Assembly (NCBI RefSeq): GCF_900106745.1
Contig: NZ_FNNV01000001.1
Location: forward strand, 682,001-746,000
DNA length: 64,000 bases
Source of the DNA: Paenibacillus sp. CF384
GTDB lineage: Bacteria; Bacillota; Bacilli; Paenibacillales; Paenibacillaceae
Direction of reading: 5' to 3'
Shown in pieces: positions 26,398 through 35,062 of this stretch; the stretch's first letter is position 1; each line of letters begins with the position of its first letter. A program made the translations under genes and the position numbers. The notes beneath the pieces were generated by a model, which searched no databases, had not been told where the DNA came from, and was given only the letters and a program-made list of their open reading frames with translations.

Positions 26398-27600
26398 ATG
26401 CTGAGCGAACGAAAAAAACTTTTGTCTTCGTACTACAAAACACATCAGCGAAATCTCAGCCTAAACATTCTGAAGATTGCACTCATCTATTTGCTTCTAA
26501 GCATAGGGTGGAATTCCGTATTTCGTCTGCTTCAAATGCCGTATTCGAGAGCGGAAATTAAATTTCTGCTGATCCCGGTTGCTATTCTGGCCGTCATTCT
26601 GACTATCAACTGGTTTATCAAAATCAAGCCGATTATCATGCAGCATGTCGTCCTCTCTTTTAGTGTTCTTGTCATTTGCTGCTTATATTTTGGGTCAGGC
26701 TATAGAGAGGCGTGGGGCTATTTTCTAGTCATCCCTATTCTGGCAGGCATGTATGGCAATTTGCGCGTATTGTTCGTTTATTCGGCTGTTGGATTTGTCA
26801 TGATGCTCGGGGTAGATCAGTATCATCCCCTCGTAAGCGGCGTATTTGACTCCATCGACATTTCCAATCGAGCACTGCTTTATCTGGTCGTCGGGACGTT
26901 CAGCTATTTGCTGCCCAAACAACTGGATCGGCTGTACAACAACCAAGTCAATTTAATTATCCGCTCGATGGAAACGACGATCGAACAGGTTGTCAAAACG
27001 TTCATCGTATCCATTGAGGCCAAAGACAGCTATACGTTCGGTCACAGTGAGCGAGTGAGCAAATACGCCGTGGAGTTAGCCGCAAGACTTCCCGAGTTTC
27101 AGGATAAGCAGCGGATGCAGACGCTTCGATTATCCGGTTTGCTGCATGATATCGGGAAGATTAACATTCCGGAATCGGTGCTGACGAAGGCAGGCAAGTT
27201 AACGGAAGAAGAATACGAAATCATTAAGTCTCATACGGTTGTCGGAGGCCGGATGGTAGAGAAGATACCAGGACTGGGACAATTAAAACCAGGTGTTCTC
27301 TATCATCATGAGCGGTGGGATGGACAAGGATATCCGACTGGCGCCGCAGGTCTTGATATTCCGCTTGAGGCAAGGATATTAAGCATTGCCGATACGTTCG
27401 ATGCCATAACATCGAGCCGGTCGTACCGACAAGCCGCATCGGTTAACGATGCGATTGACCGAATTAAAGAAGCGAGCGGAACGCAATTCGATCCAGCATT
27501 AATTATGATTATTGATGAAGTCGTGATGAGCTGGAGGCGGATTTACAAAGAAAACAACGAGGATCTATCTGAGTTTGAGACGCTGCTGGATTTGCCATAA
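26398..27600 (+). CDS. Membrane HD-GYP domain protein (predicted c-di-GMP phosphodiesterase)
   Basis: The ~400-aa protein has about six N-terminal membrane helices (from NILKIALIYLLLSIG to LLYLVVGTFSYLL) and a C-terminal HD-GYP domain. The metal and signature residues are present: GHSERVSKYA, LLHDIGKINIP, HHERWDGQGYP and DTFDAITSSRSYR. HD-GYP proteins hydrolyse cyclic di-GMP. The start is uncertain: the ATG at 26398 has only a weak GGGATGGG upstream, and the frame stays open back to a TTG at 26326. It is divergent from the acyltransferase-ThiF pair. A strong terminator follows. Confidence 0.85.
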   Translation: MLSERKKLLSSYYKTHQRNLSLNILKIALIYLLLSIGWNSVFRLLQMPYSRAEIKFLLIPVAILAVILTINWFIKIKPIIMQHVVLSFSVLVICCLYFGSGYREAWGYFLVIPILAGMYGNLRVLFVYSAVGFVMMLGVDQYHPLVSGVFDSIDISNRALLYLVVGTFSYLLPKQLDRLYNNQVNLIIRSMETTIEQVVKTFIVSIEAKDSYTFGHSERVSKYAVELAARLPEFQDKQRMQTLRLSGLLHDIGKINIPESVLTKAGKLTEEEYEIIKSHTVVGGRMVEKIPGLGQLKPGVLYHHERWDGQGYPTGAAGLDIPLEARILSIADTFDAITSSRSYRQAASVNDAIDRIKEASGTQFDPALIMIIDEVVMSWRRIYKENNEDLSEFETLLDLP

Positions 27601-27622
27601 TTAGTGAATGACAAAGTGATAA

Positions 27623-27661
27623 GGGACAACCGGTGGTGTGTGCACCGGTTGTCCCTTTTTG
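27623..27661 (+). terminator. Terminator after the HD-GYP gene
   Basis: A perfect 13-bp stem (GGGACAACCGGTG, 27623-27635, with CACCGGTTGTCCC, 27643-27655) has a 7-base loop and is followed by TTTTT. Confidence 0.93.
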
Positions 27662-27776
27662 TTGCGTCTTTCTTGGCATTGTTTTGCTCCGCAGCTTTTG
27701 TGTCGATGATAAAAACAATAGGTGGCTACGCCACTCCCCGATACTTCACTTATTCAAAAGGAGATTCACGATCACG

Positions 27777-28301
27777 ATGGATTCTACGATGGATGCTTTA
27801 ATCAAACATGCTTATGCCACGCCGGCAGTCCGAGCGAACCTTGTCAACTCCGGCATGATTTCGCTGTATTGCGATTACTCCGGTTCCGAGCAGCATGTTC
27901 ATGCGGTTGCGTGTACGTTTGTTTTCAACCGTACCTTGCGCGTGCAGGCTAAGCGGCTTGAGTATGATCATGTGCTCGGCTCCGATTATGGCGAACTGCA
28001 GGCGATTTATTTTAGCCTGGAATGGCTAGCGCGCGCTTTAACGGAGGAACAGCTTCATCCCATGCCCAAATCTGCTGTTGTATGGACCGATTGTCACGCC
28101 ATAGAGCGGCTGCTCACGAAGGCTTCTTTTGCCGATGCCCGCTATGCCGTGGTTCGAGATGCCATTCATGCGATCCTTGAGCGCTTGCGTGCCGAGCACC
28201 CGGATGTGGAGATCCTTATCAAGCATATGCACCGTCATAAGACGAACAACGCCTTGCACCGCATGGCTCATAATGCCGCGCGTAAATGCATCGGCAAGTA
28301 A
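27777..28301 (+). CDS. RNase H-like fold protein
   Basis: The 174-aa protein has an RNase H1-like order of acidic residues: SLYCDYSG (first Asp), GSDYGELQAI (Glu) and VVWTDCHAIE (second Asp). The C-terminal helix is NNALHRMAHNAARK, in which the usual last Asp (N..AD.LA) is replaced by His. It may be a catalytically altered ribonuclease H-like protein; activity is uncertain. The ATG at 27777 has AAAGGAG 13 bases upstream, a rather long spacing. It precedes a double winged-helix gene on the same strand by 92 bp. Confidence 0.68.
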   Translation: MDSTMDALIKHAYATPAVRANLVNSGMISLYCDYSGSEQHVHAVACTFVFNRTLRVQAKRLEYDHVLGSDYGELQAIYFSLEWLARALTEEQLHPMPKSAVVWTDCHAIERLLTKASFADARYAVVRDAIHAILERLRAEHPDVEILIKHMHRHKTNNALHRMAHNAARKCIGK

Positions 28302-28393
28302 GGTTAGAAACTTTTCATATACCCCTGATTCCTGCCGGCTTGCTCGTATTGTATAGACATACCATCTATTCTGCGAAATGGAGGAAGATCGAT

Positions 28394-28852
28394 ATGTCGC
28401 AAGAATCCACTGCAGCCTCAGCGCGCAGCTTTACCGTTTCCGGTGAAATTTTCTCGATGCCCAATCTCGATATTTATGCCCAAATGACGTATATCGTGCT
28501 CAGTTCCGGCGCGTCAGACTCCCTATCCTTGAGCGTGCCTGACATGGCCCGCAAGGGCCGAATGACCATTAAGCAGGTCATTAAAGCCATGCAGGATCTT
28601 ACCGAACAGAAGCTGATCTCCCATAAAGTGTTCCGACATCTAATCGGCGAATTTCAAGACGATCGACTGTCCTGGTCGGCGAAAGGGCTGCTCACCTACT
28701 GCAAGGAACATCCAAGCACCAGCGTAGACGAGCTGATCGCGCTGTCCGATCAATCGGATGAGAATGAAACCACGATTCGCAAAGCGCTGCTTGAGCTGAA
28801 GCATGCCGGTTATTTGGAGGACTATCCGGAGCTTCGCCAGATTGCCACGTAA
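28394..28852 (+). CDS. Small double winged-helix protein
   Basis: The 152-aa protein has two apparent winged-helix units: residues about 15-75 (MPNLDIYAQMTYIVLSS, LSVPDMARKGRMTIKQVIKA) and about 90-150 (LSWSAKGLLTYCKEH, DENETTIRKALLELKHAGYL). This layout recalls replication-initiator or DnaD N-terminal DNA-binding modules, but no DnaD core follows. GGAGG lies nine bases before the ATG. The function is unknown beyond probable DNA binding. Confidence 0.75.
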   Translation: MSQESTAASARSFTVSGEIFSMPNLDIYAQMTYIVLSSGASDSLSLSVPDMARKGRMTIKQVIKAMQDLTEQKLISHKVFRHLIGEFQDDRLSWSAKGLLTYCKEHPSTSVDELIALSDQSDENETTIRKALLELKHAGYLEDYPELRQIAT

Positions 28853-28941
28853 CATCAGAACGAGGGCAGGCATGCCGCTTGCCCTACTGACATACCTATA
28901 ACCATAATTGCCGCATGTCTGATATAAAGGAGAATCGGCTT

Positions 28942-29811
28942 ATGGGACCTTTTGTACCTGATTTATTGAACGGAAAAGTGGTGCTCATTACAGGCGGAGC
29001 CACCGGTCTCGGCCGAGCGATGGGGGAAAAATTTCTAGCGCTCGGCGCACAACTGGCCATTTCCGGCCGCCGTGAAGAGGTGCTGCAGCAAGCAAGCGTT
29101 GAATTGAGCTCTGTCGGGACTGCAGCGGTACCCGTGTTCTACCAAAGCTGCGATGTTCGTGATCCCGCTGCCGTGCAAGCTCTCATGGATGCAGTGGAAG
29201 GACATTTCGGCCATATCGACGTTCTTGTCAATAATGCGGCGGGCAATTTCATCAGCCCGACCGAACGGCTCTCCCACCGCGCAGTCGATGCCGTGCTAGG
29301 AACCGTGCTGCACGGCACCTTCTACACGACGCTGGAGCTCGGTAAACGCTGGATTGCGCAAGGCAGATCCGGAACGATGCTCAATATCGTGACCACCTAT
29401 GCCTCTTCTTCCAGCGGTTCCGGCTACGTCGTGCCTTCTGCCGCGGCCAAAGCCGGTGTGCTTGCGCTCACCCGCTCGCTTGCTGCCGAATGGGCTCCAC
29501 ACGGAATTCGGCAGGTGGCTATTGCACCCGGACCTTTTCCGACTGAAGGCGCCTGGTCGCGCCTCATGCCTACGCCGGAGATTGAGCAGCGCCTGATTAG
29601 CCGTATTCCGCTCGGGCGGGTCGGCGATCCGGAGGAGCTCGCCAATCTCGCCGCTTATCTGATCTCCGACTACGCAGGCTACATCAACGGCGAGGTCGTC
29701 ACCATCGACGGCGGTGAATGGCTGCAAGGTGCCGGCCAATTCAACGGACTTGCCGATGTCACCGATGATCAATGGAATGCACTTGCCGCATTGTCGCGCA
29801 AAGGCAAGTAA
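28942..29811 (+). CDS. Short-chain dehydrogenase, 2,4-dienoyl-CoA reductase-like
   Basis: The 289-aa SDR has the cofactor loop ITGGATGLGRAMG, SGRREE (Arg for NADPH), NNAAGNF and PGPFPTEGAW. The classical YxxxK is replaced by the SAAAK arrangement (YVVPSAAAKAG), typical of the 2,4-dienoyl-CoA reductase branch. The ATG at 28942 was chosen because AAAGGAG precedes it; an in-frame ATG at 28915 has none. It is likely NADPH-dependent and acts on unsaturated acyl-CoA. Confidence 0.86.
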   Translation: MGPFVPDLLNGKVVLITGGATGLGRAMGEKFLALGAQLAISGRREEVLQQASVELSSVGTAAVPVFYQSCDVRDPAAVQALMDAVEGHFGHIDVLVNNAAGNFISPTERLSHRAVDAVLGTVLHGTFYTTLELGKRWIAQGRSGTMLNIVTTYASSSSGSGYVVPSAAAKAGVLALTRSLAAEWAPHGIRQVAIAPGPFPTEGAWSRLMPTPEIEQRLISRIPLGRVGDPEELANLAAYLISDYAGYINGEVVTIDGGEWLQGAGQFNGLADVTDDQWNALAALSRKGK

Positions 29812-29877
29812 CCGCAGGCTTGCGAGGACTAGGACAACGGATACTCCCCATATCCTCCAATAAGGGAGGGGATCATC

Positions 29878-30384
29878 ATGCGTTTCACAGTCCGCTACAT
29901 CCCGCTCAGCCAAATCAAACCCGGCTTGCCAGTCGGCATGACCGCTCGCCTAAGGTATTTGCGCCATCTGATGTGGGATGGTCTGCATCTCATCGTCGTG
30001 CAGAGGGACCGCAAGGATGGCCAATACCGAATCCTGCTCGGCAATGACCGTTACGAGTATTTGCGCAACCATACGAAGAAATTGACGGCACCTTGTATCG
30101 TCAATGAATCGAAGCTCGTCGCCGGCCTTCAGAATTGGCTGCAGCGCTTCTCCCGCAAGCCGCCTGCGGCTGAACCTGCTTCTTCCGCGTTCAAACGGTT
30201 AACTCCATCCAGCTGGGCAATCATGCGTGCTTACTTGAAGGAGGATCACCGTTTCAAGCAGCTCTCCCGCAGGCAGCAAGCGCAGGTGCTCCTCCTTGCG
30301 GTTCGTCACAAACAAATGGTCGTCTCGGCGATGAAATCCAAGACGGACCAATTGCTTGATACGCAAATAAACGGCAAAGGCTGA
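29878..30384 (+). CDS. Hypothetical protein, possible ParB/Srx-like N-terminal domain
   Basis: The 168-aa basic protein is not one I recognise with confidence. Residues about 5-75 (RYIPLSQIKPGLPV, DGLHLIVVQRDRKDGQYRILLGNDRYEYL) resemble the ParB/sulfiredoxin-like fold start. The C-terminal half is helical and Lys/Arg-rich (HRFKQLSRRQQAQVLLLAVRH). GGGAGGGGATCATC precedes the ATG. The last codons lie inside a 21-bp perfect hairpin. Confidence 0.65.
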   Translation: MRFTVRYIPLSQIKPGLPVGMTARLRYLRHLMWDGLHLIVVQRDRKDGQYRILLGNDRYEYLRNHTKKLTAPCIVNESKLVAGLQNWLQRFSRKPPAAEPASSAFKRLTPSSWAIMRAYLKEDHRFKQLSRRQQAQVLLLAVRHKQMVVSAMKSKTDQLLDTQINGKG

Positions 30385-30411
30385 TTGTTCGCCTTTGCCG
30401 TTTATTTGCGT
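30361..30411. terminator. Bidirectional hairpin overlapping a stop codon
   Basis: A perfect 21-bp stem (30361-30381 with 30391-30411) with a 9-base loop carries the TGA stop of the upstream gene in the loop. The next gene (30420) is convergent, so it probably ends both transcripts. No long T-run is present, only TTTATTT within the stem. Confidence 0.65.
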
Positions 30412-30419
30412 GCTCTCGC

Positions 30420-31694
30420 TTACACTTCAGCCGTTCCTTGTTTTGCCTGATCGCTCTGCCCTCTTCGCTCCAGCATCCCTTGAATAAACCACGTATAGCC
30501 GATAAAACCAAGCAGCGTCGCTGCCGCCGTCAGTACGAAGGGCAGCGAATAATGATCGCCGGCCAGAATATACCCGGCCCAGAAGGAGGCTATCGTATTG
30601 CCGATGCTGCGGGATACCGTTCGCATGCCTGCGAATAAATTGCGGTCTTCCTCGGCTACTGCGGACATGGAATTGCTGTCTATGAGGTTGTTGAGCATCG
30701 TGAAGCCTGTCCCGCGCAGCATGAGCAGAATGGCAAATGGTGCCGCCGGAATGGCTACTGCCATCAGCGCCACAATCAGAATGTTGTAGAGAAACAGAAT
30801 GATGAAGCTTCTGCGGCTTCCCAGCTTCTCGATGAAATACGGCATGATGATCGAGCCAATGAAGAAGAAGAATCCGGATAGCGCTAGCAAACCGGAGATC
30901 GTGTCATCATTCATCTCAAACCGGAATTTCAGAATGACATTCAAGAACGGACTGAGCAGTCCGTAGGTGAAGCCGGAATTAAAGATAAGCAGCGAAAGCG
31001 CAAGCAGAAAATAAACAGCATGCCGCTTCTTTTGCCGTCCGCCGCCCTCTCCCTTCGCATCTTCCTTCTGCTTCTCTTGCCCTTCTTTCGGTGCCTCGCT
31101 AGGCGACGGTAATAAGATCCCTCTTAGGATCGCAGATAGGGCAAAACAGCCTGCTGCTACGAAGAACGCATATTGATACACTGTCGTACTGCCCTGAATC
31201 CAGTTCGGCAGAAACCCGCCAAGCAGTGTGCCGATCCCGGTGAACAGCGTGAATACGGCAAATAACAGGGAGTAAGCATTCGTCTCTTCCTTCTTGCTTT
31301 TGCAATATTGGAAGATCAGTTGAATCTCCGAATTCACGATGGCCGTAACCCCAAGCGACCAGATGAGCTGCGCCGCTGTGACCGCTGCCCTGCTCGTACC
31401 AAAGCCGAACACGACAAGCGAAACAAACGAGAGCAGCATCCCTATAACCAGCATTCGTTTGCGTCCGACACGCTGTACAATGAGACCGACCGGCAAGCTT
31501 GTCAGCCCGATGGTGAGCGCCCCGAGCGACGTGATTTGACCGACGGCACCTTTGGAGAATCCGAGATCAAGCAGATGCAAATTGAGTATGAGGCTGAGGA
31601 TGCCCGCCCCGATGCCAAACAGACTTTCCGTCGCAATAAATCGCTTAACGCCCGGAGATAGATCACGAAATAGATGATACGTATACTTCCACAT
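30420..31694 (-). CDS. MFS transporter
   Basis: The 424-aa protein has 12 predicted membrane helices and the MFS motif A-like loop GLIVQRVGRKRMLVIG between helices 2 and 3. A charged central loop (EAPKEGQEKQKEDAKGEGG) separates the two six-helix halves. The substrate is not predictable. It starts at an ATG behind GAGGAAAGGCG and is followed by the shared hairpin at 30361-30411. Confidence 0.88.
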   Translation of the reverse strand: MWKYTYHLFRDLSPGVKRFIATESLFGIGAGILSLILNLHLLDLGFSKGAVGQITSLGALTIGLTSLPVGLIVQRVGRKRMLVIGMLLSFVSLVVFGFGTSRAAVTAAQLIWSLGVTAIVNSEIQLIFQYCKSKKEETNAYSLLFAVFTLFTGIGTLLGGFLPNWIQGSTTVYQYAFFVAAGCFALSAILRGILLPSPSEAPKEGQEKQKEDAKGEGGGRQKKRHAVYFLLALSLLIFNSGFTYGLLSPFLNVILKFRFEMNDDTISGLLALSGFFFFIGSIIMPYFIEKLGSRRSFIILFLYNILIVALMAVAIPAAPFAILLMLRGTGFTMLNNLIDSNSMSAVAEEDRNLFAGMRTVSRSIGNTIASFWAGYILAGDHYSLPFVLTAAATLLGFIGYTWFIQGMLERRGQSDQAKQGTAEV

Positions 31695-31764
31695 GTGAAC
31701 GCCTTTCCTCTTGCTGATGTCCTCCTATTCTAATGGAAGCAGAGGCCACCTTCAACCGCTTTCG

Positions 31765-32274
31765 TCATTTGGCATCTGCCGCAAAGTAGAACGTATCCGC
31801 CGTCTTCTGATCTACACAACCAGACAGTACAACATACGACTGTCCTTGATCGTTTTGCTTCGTGTCAAAGCCTTCACAAGTCGTGCTTGGTCTGCCCAGA
31901 TCGCTCCCGAAGGCATCCATGCTATTGTCAAACGTATAATAAATTTGCTTCCCGTCGTAGGTAAGTTCATAGAAGATCGGATCCCCTTCAATCGAGTACT
32001 GGGTAATCCTCACATTCATTCGACCGGCTTGTTTCTCCTTCACATGCTTCACAAATTGATTCCATTTCTCCAAATTCGAGTACTTCCCATGCAGATTAAC
32101 AACGTCACCGTTCTGGATCGCCTGATCAGGGTTGTAAGGTTCAGTCACCTTCGGAAAATCGTCCCCGGCCCCATGCGTCTGACCGCCTTCGGTTTGGCCG
32201 CTGCTTCCCACTCGGCCGCAAGCCGTCAGCAGCAGCAGCAGGGCCATTCCGATAATTAACGCTTTTCTCATCAT
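31765..32274 (-). CDS. DUF4362 lipoprotein
   Basis: The 169-aa lipoprotein has lipobox LTAC at about residue 19 and a DUF4362-type domain: YNPDQAIQNGDVVNLHGKY, ITQYSIEGDPIFYEL, YTFDNSMDAFG. The function of the family is unknown. AGGTGAT precedes the ATG. It lies 70 bp upstream of the MFS start on the same strand. Confidence 0.82.
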   Translation of the reverse strand: MMRKALIIGMALLLLLTACGRVGSSGQTEGGQTHGAGDDFPKVTEPYNPDQAIQNGDVVNLHGKYSNLEKWNQFVKHVKEKQAGRMNVRITQYSIEGDPIFYELTYDGKQIYYTFDNSMDAFGSDLGRPSTTCEGFDTKQNDQGQSYVVLSGCVDQKTADTFYFAADAK

Positions 32275-32341
32275 CTAACAATCACCTCATGCCTATCGAC
32301 GGGATGACTCCCACGAAAGTTGCAATCGGCGGCCACTTACA

Positions 32342-32845
32342 TCATTCCCGGCAAATCATCAGCTTGTTCCCGTCCGGATCCTTCACGACGAACCAATGGT
32401 CATGTTCGATTTCCGTGACAAGCTCGACCCCGAGTTTCTTCATGTAGTCCAGAGAGCCTTGCAGATCCTCCGTCATCAGCATAAACGCCGGCGTCTCGAT
32501 CGTTGGAGGTCCATCCGGTTCTTGGCCTCCCCACTGCGGCATCGTATCCAATATGAGGCCGGTGCCTTCCATCGGCAGCGGGCACAGGTGACCGGACAAA
32601 ATTGCACAGTCGGCTGCGTTTAGTCCGAGAATCATGCAATACCAATCGCGCGATTTCTCTATATCCCGAACCGGGACGAACAAGCTGCCGACTTTGTTCT
32701 TGATCGGACTCGAAGACAATGATTCCGCTGTGGATTGCTGTTGTTCTTTCATGATTCTTCCTCCACTAATCAATTTAAAAGCTTTCGGTACCATCAATGG
32801 CCGATAGTCTTTCGGTATGTCTGTGCGCAAAGGATCGTGACTCAT
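32342..32845 (-). CDS. VOC-family (glyoxalase-like) protein
   Basis: The 167-aa protein has one VOC/glyoxalase domain from about residue 50: VGSLFVPVRDIEKSRDWYCMIL, then FVVKDPDGNKLMICRE at the end, with the second-half metal Glu present. Two starts are possible. The ATG at 32845 overlaps the upstream stop (ATGA). The ATG at 32752 has a perfect GGAGG seven bases upstream. The extra ~31 residues of the longer form resemble the N-terminus of the upstream GyrI-like protein (PLRT...YRP...VPKAFKL against PLKT...YKP...VPAALKL), which favours 32845 or a duplicated leader. It may be a ligand-binding or resistance protein controlled by the AraC regulator upstream. Confidence 0.8.
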   Translation of the reverse strand: MSHDPLRTDIPKDYRPLMVPKAFKLISGGRIMKEQQQSTAESLSSSPIKNKVGSLFVPVRDIEKSRDWYCMILGLNAADCAILSGHLCPLPMEGTGLILDTMPQWGGQEPDGPPTIETPAFMLMTEDLQGSLDYMKKLGVELVTEIEHDHWFVVKDPDGNKLMICRE

Positions 32846-33435
32846 TGTTCTCCCTCAGGTAGCACAAGTATCGGAAGCGAATATTTGGCAAACCCTTCTC
32901 CCTCATAGTTGTATCGTTCGCAGATCGTGTATTTTCGCCCTGATGCATCTACAACAAGCCCGTTGTCGGCAACATACTGATCGACGACTTGGCAAGCTGC
33001 GTCATAGTTACCGCTTTCATTCGGGACAACGACGCATCGTTGCGGCGGCAGCGTCGACTTGAAATACCACTCCGGAATGTCGTCTAAAGAATCGACTTCC
33101 ACGCAGAGAATGTATGCATGCTGATCGGACTCGCTCTGTGAAGGCGTAACCGGCCAAATGCCGTAATGAACGGAGTGATTTCTTACCGCCGGAAAATATT
33201 TTGTCGATGACAATAGACCTTCTTTGGCATGATGGTATTTGCCGCTCATGTCGTTCAGGCTGATGCAGGGAATACCGATTAACTTCATTTCGCCATGCTC
33301 GACGATAACTGGCTTCATGTCCTCCAACTTCGTATTCCCCTCCTTGAATTGCCCCTTCATGAGTTTCAGTGCTGCCGGAACCCTCTCTGGTTTGTAGCCG
33401 TCCGAATTAGAGGTTTTCAAAGGAACAGACCCCAT
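32842..33435 (-). CDS. GyrI-like small-molecule-binding domain protein
   Basis: The 197-aa protein has a GyrI/SHS2-type effector-binding domain (MKLIGIPCISLNDM, then a DIPEWYFKSTLPPQRCVVVP strand-turn and a final YSLPILVLPEG strand). A ~30-residue leader (PLKTSNSDGYKPERVPAALKL) precedes it and is echoed in the next gene. It lies between the AraC regulator and the VOC gene, overlapping the latter by four bases. It probably binds the same drug or metabolite as the regulator. Confidence 0.78.
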   Translation of the reverse strand: MGSVPLKTSNSDGYKPERVPAALKLMKGQFKEGNTKLEDMKPVIVEHGEMKLIGIPCISLNDMSGKYHHAKEGLLSSTKYFPAVRNHSVHYGIWPVTPSQSESDQHAYILCVEVDSLDDIPEWYFKSTLPPQRCVVVPNESGNYDAACQVVDQYVADNGLVVDASGRKYTICERYNYEGEGFAKYSLPILVLPEGEQ

Positions 33436-33442
33436 CTTCTAC

Positions 33443-34792
33443 TCACTCCTCTATCAATAGAATTGGAATATATAGTTTAACGAGCGTATCCCGCTCGATA
33501 TCCCCGTCTTTCATTGGATGATAGGAGGCAAACCATTGCCTGTCTTCATCGAATCGGTACGCTGCGTTAACCGCAATCCACCGATGTATCGTTTCCAGAA
33601 TGCCGGTTAGCTGCCCGTAAGTTTTGGATACACGGCAAGCATACAATCCCGCTCCCATATACTTCCGTTCAAGACCTGATTTCTGAACGTTTACCTCAGC
33701 GTTTACTAGAATTCCATTCTCCCACCAGTTTGGCTCGGAATCGGAATCGCCAGCGCCATAGTGGTACGACATGTAATAATAACCTTCGTCATCCCAGTTC
33801 GTGCCGGAAGGCTGCTTTCCATACCAGTCAATTAACCGACGTTCGGCGACCTCTTGAGCCTTAGCCCCCAGTTCCCTGCAAAAGTAGGCTTCCATAGACG
33901 CAAGACTCACGACTGCAATCGATTCGTTGCGCTGCTTTCGTTGTACCGGGAGATACAAGTTCATCCGCGCAACTTTGCCGTTGTAGGCGATGAATTCTTC
34001 TGCGTACGAATGCGTACCGATTTCGAACGTGCTCTTAGGCAACCATTCGGACAGCAGCTGGTCCCAGCTCTCTTGAACGATCTTCGGGGATTTGGCGGAC
34101 ACTTTTCTTACTGCATAGAGACCACCAACGAATGCTTCCTCCGTGAAAGCATGATGCGGAATCTGCCCTTCTTCGCAGACCACTAGCATCTGGTAACCAA
34201 AATGCGTCTTGCCTTCTGTTTCCGGAAGATCGACGTTGCGACCGAAAATCCTCATCTTTGAAACTGATTTGTGATCAGCTATCATTTCACGAACGACTCG
34301 GAAAGCTTCATTCTCCATCCCCAGCTCCTGTTCTGATCTATGCAAGTAGGAATAGACGTTCTCCGGCGCGAACCGGATCACTTTGACGTCCGGAAAACGT
34401 TCGCTATGCTCCCTATCCTCCATGTAAGCGACCCGTTCCTCCAACCGAATCGGTTCAAAGCTGAAATAAATGTCAGCTTCGCGATATGCCGACGGAGTCA
34501 GCCCGACAATCTTCTTGAATACCTTGGCGAACGAGTGATAGGACTCGAACCCGCTTTCCCATGCCAGCTCCTCGATGGAACGCTTCGAGTTTCTCAGGTG
34601 ATCGGCAGCTACGCTCATCCTTCTTTTTCGTATATAGTCTTTAATCGGGTGCCCGGTAAGCGCGGAGAAGACTCGGTACAACTGTGCGACGGAGAGATAG
34701 GAGCGTTCTGCCAAGCCTGCAAGATCAATTTCCTCCTCCAAATGGGTTTCGATATAATCAATCGCTCGCTGCACGGATTCCTGGTAACGCAC
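33443..34792 (-). CDS. AraC-family regulator with tandem GyrI-like effector domains
   Basis: The 449-aa protein has an N-terminal AraC double HTH (residues about 8-105: IDLAGLAERSYLSVAQLYRVF; IEELAWESGFESYHSFAKVFKK) like Rob/SoxS. Two effector-binding repeats of GyrI type follow (about 115-285 with PDVKVIRFAPENVY; about 300-449 ending VKLYIPILLIEE). Most relatives have one such repeat. It starts at GTG with AGGTGA six bases upstream. It heads a three-gene cluster with a free-standing GyrI-like protein and a VOC protein, so a multidrug or small-molecule response is likely. Confidence 0.88.
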   Translation of the reverse strand: MRYQESVQRAIDYIETHLEEEIDLAGLAERSYLSVAQLYRVFSALTGHPIKDYIRKRRMSVAADHLRNSKRSIEELAWESGFESYHSFAKVFKKIVGLTPSAYREADIYFSFEPIRLEERVAYMEDREHSERFPDVKVIRFAPENVYSYLHRSEQELGMENEAFRVVREMIADHKSVSKMRIFGRNVDLPETEGKTHFGYQMLVVCEEGQIPHHAFTEEAFVGGLYAVRKVSAKSPKIVQESWDQLLSEWLPKSTFEIGTHSYAEEFIAYNGKVARMNLYLPVQRKQRNESIAVVSLASMEAYFCRELGAKAQEVAERRLIDWYGKQPSGTNWDDEGYYYMSYHYGAGDSDSEPNWWENGILVNAEVNVQKSGLERKYMGAGLYACRVSKTYGQLTGILETIHRWIAVNAAYRFDEDRQWFASYHPMKDGDIERDTLVKLYIPILLIEE

Positions 34793-34928
34793 GCTTCATC
34801 ACCTGCTGCTTAGGTTTTCTTAGCCTAATTATAACAAAGGTAATTTCTCCCACAATGTTCAAAATTCTCAGAAACCGCAATTCTTCAACATCGTAAACAT
34901 GAATCGACTTCTATCAGCGCTCGAGCAT

Positions 34929-34962
34929 AAAAAAAACGGCAGCCTTTAACTAGGCCACCGTT
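34929..34962 (-). terminator. Minus-strand terminator-like hairpin upstream of the AraC gene
   Basis: On the minus strand ACGGT-GGCCT pairs imperfectly with AGGCT-GCCGT, followed by eight T (34929-34936). No gene precedes it on that strand; it may stop antisense transcripts or act in the leader of the AraC gene. Confidence 0.5.
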
Positions 34963-35062
34963 ACTTCACTTTTTCAATCGATAATGAGGTTACATTATTG
35001 CAGACTTAGTGCTCGCGCTATCCTTTATCAGGTTGTTATACTACTAAGAGAAGGAGTGAGCT

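Noticed and set aside
28860-28886. GC-rich inverted repeat AGGGCAGGC...GCTTGCCCT after the double winged-helix gene
   Set aside because: The stem is imperfect and there is no T-run; too weak to call a terminator.
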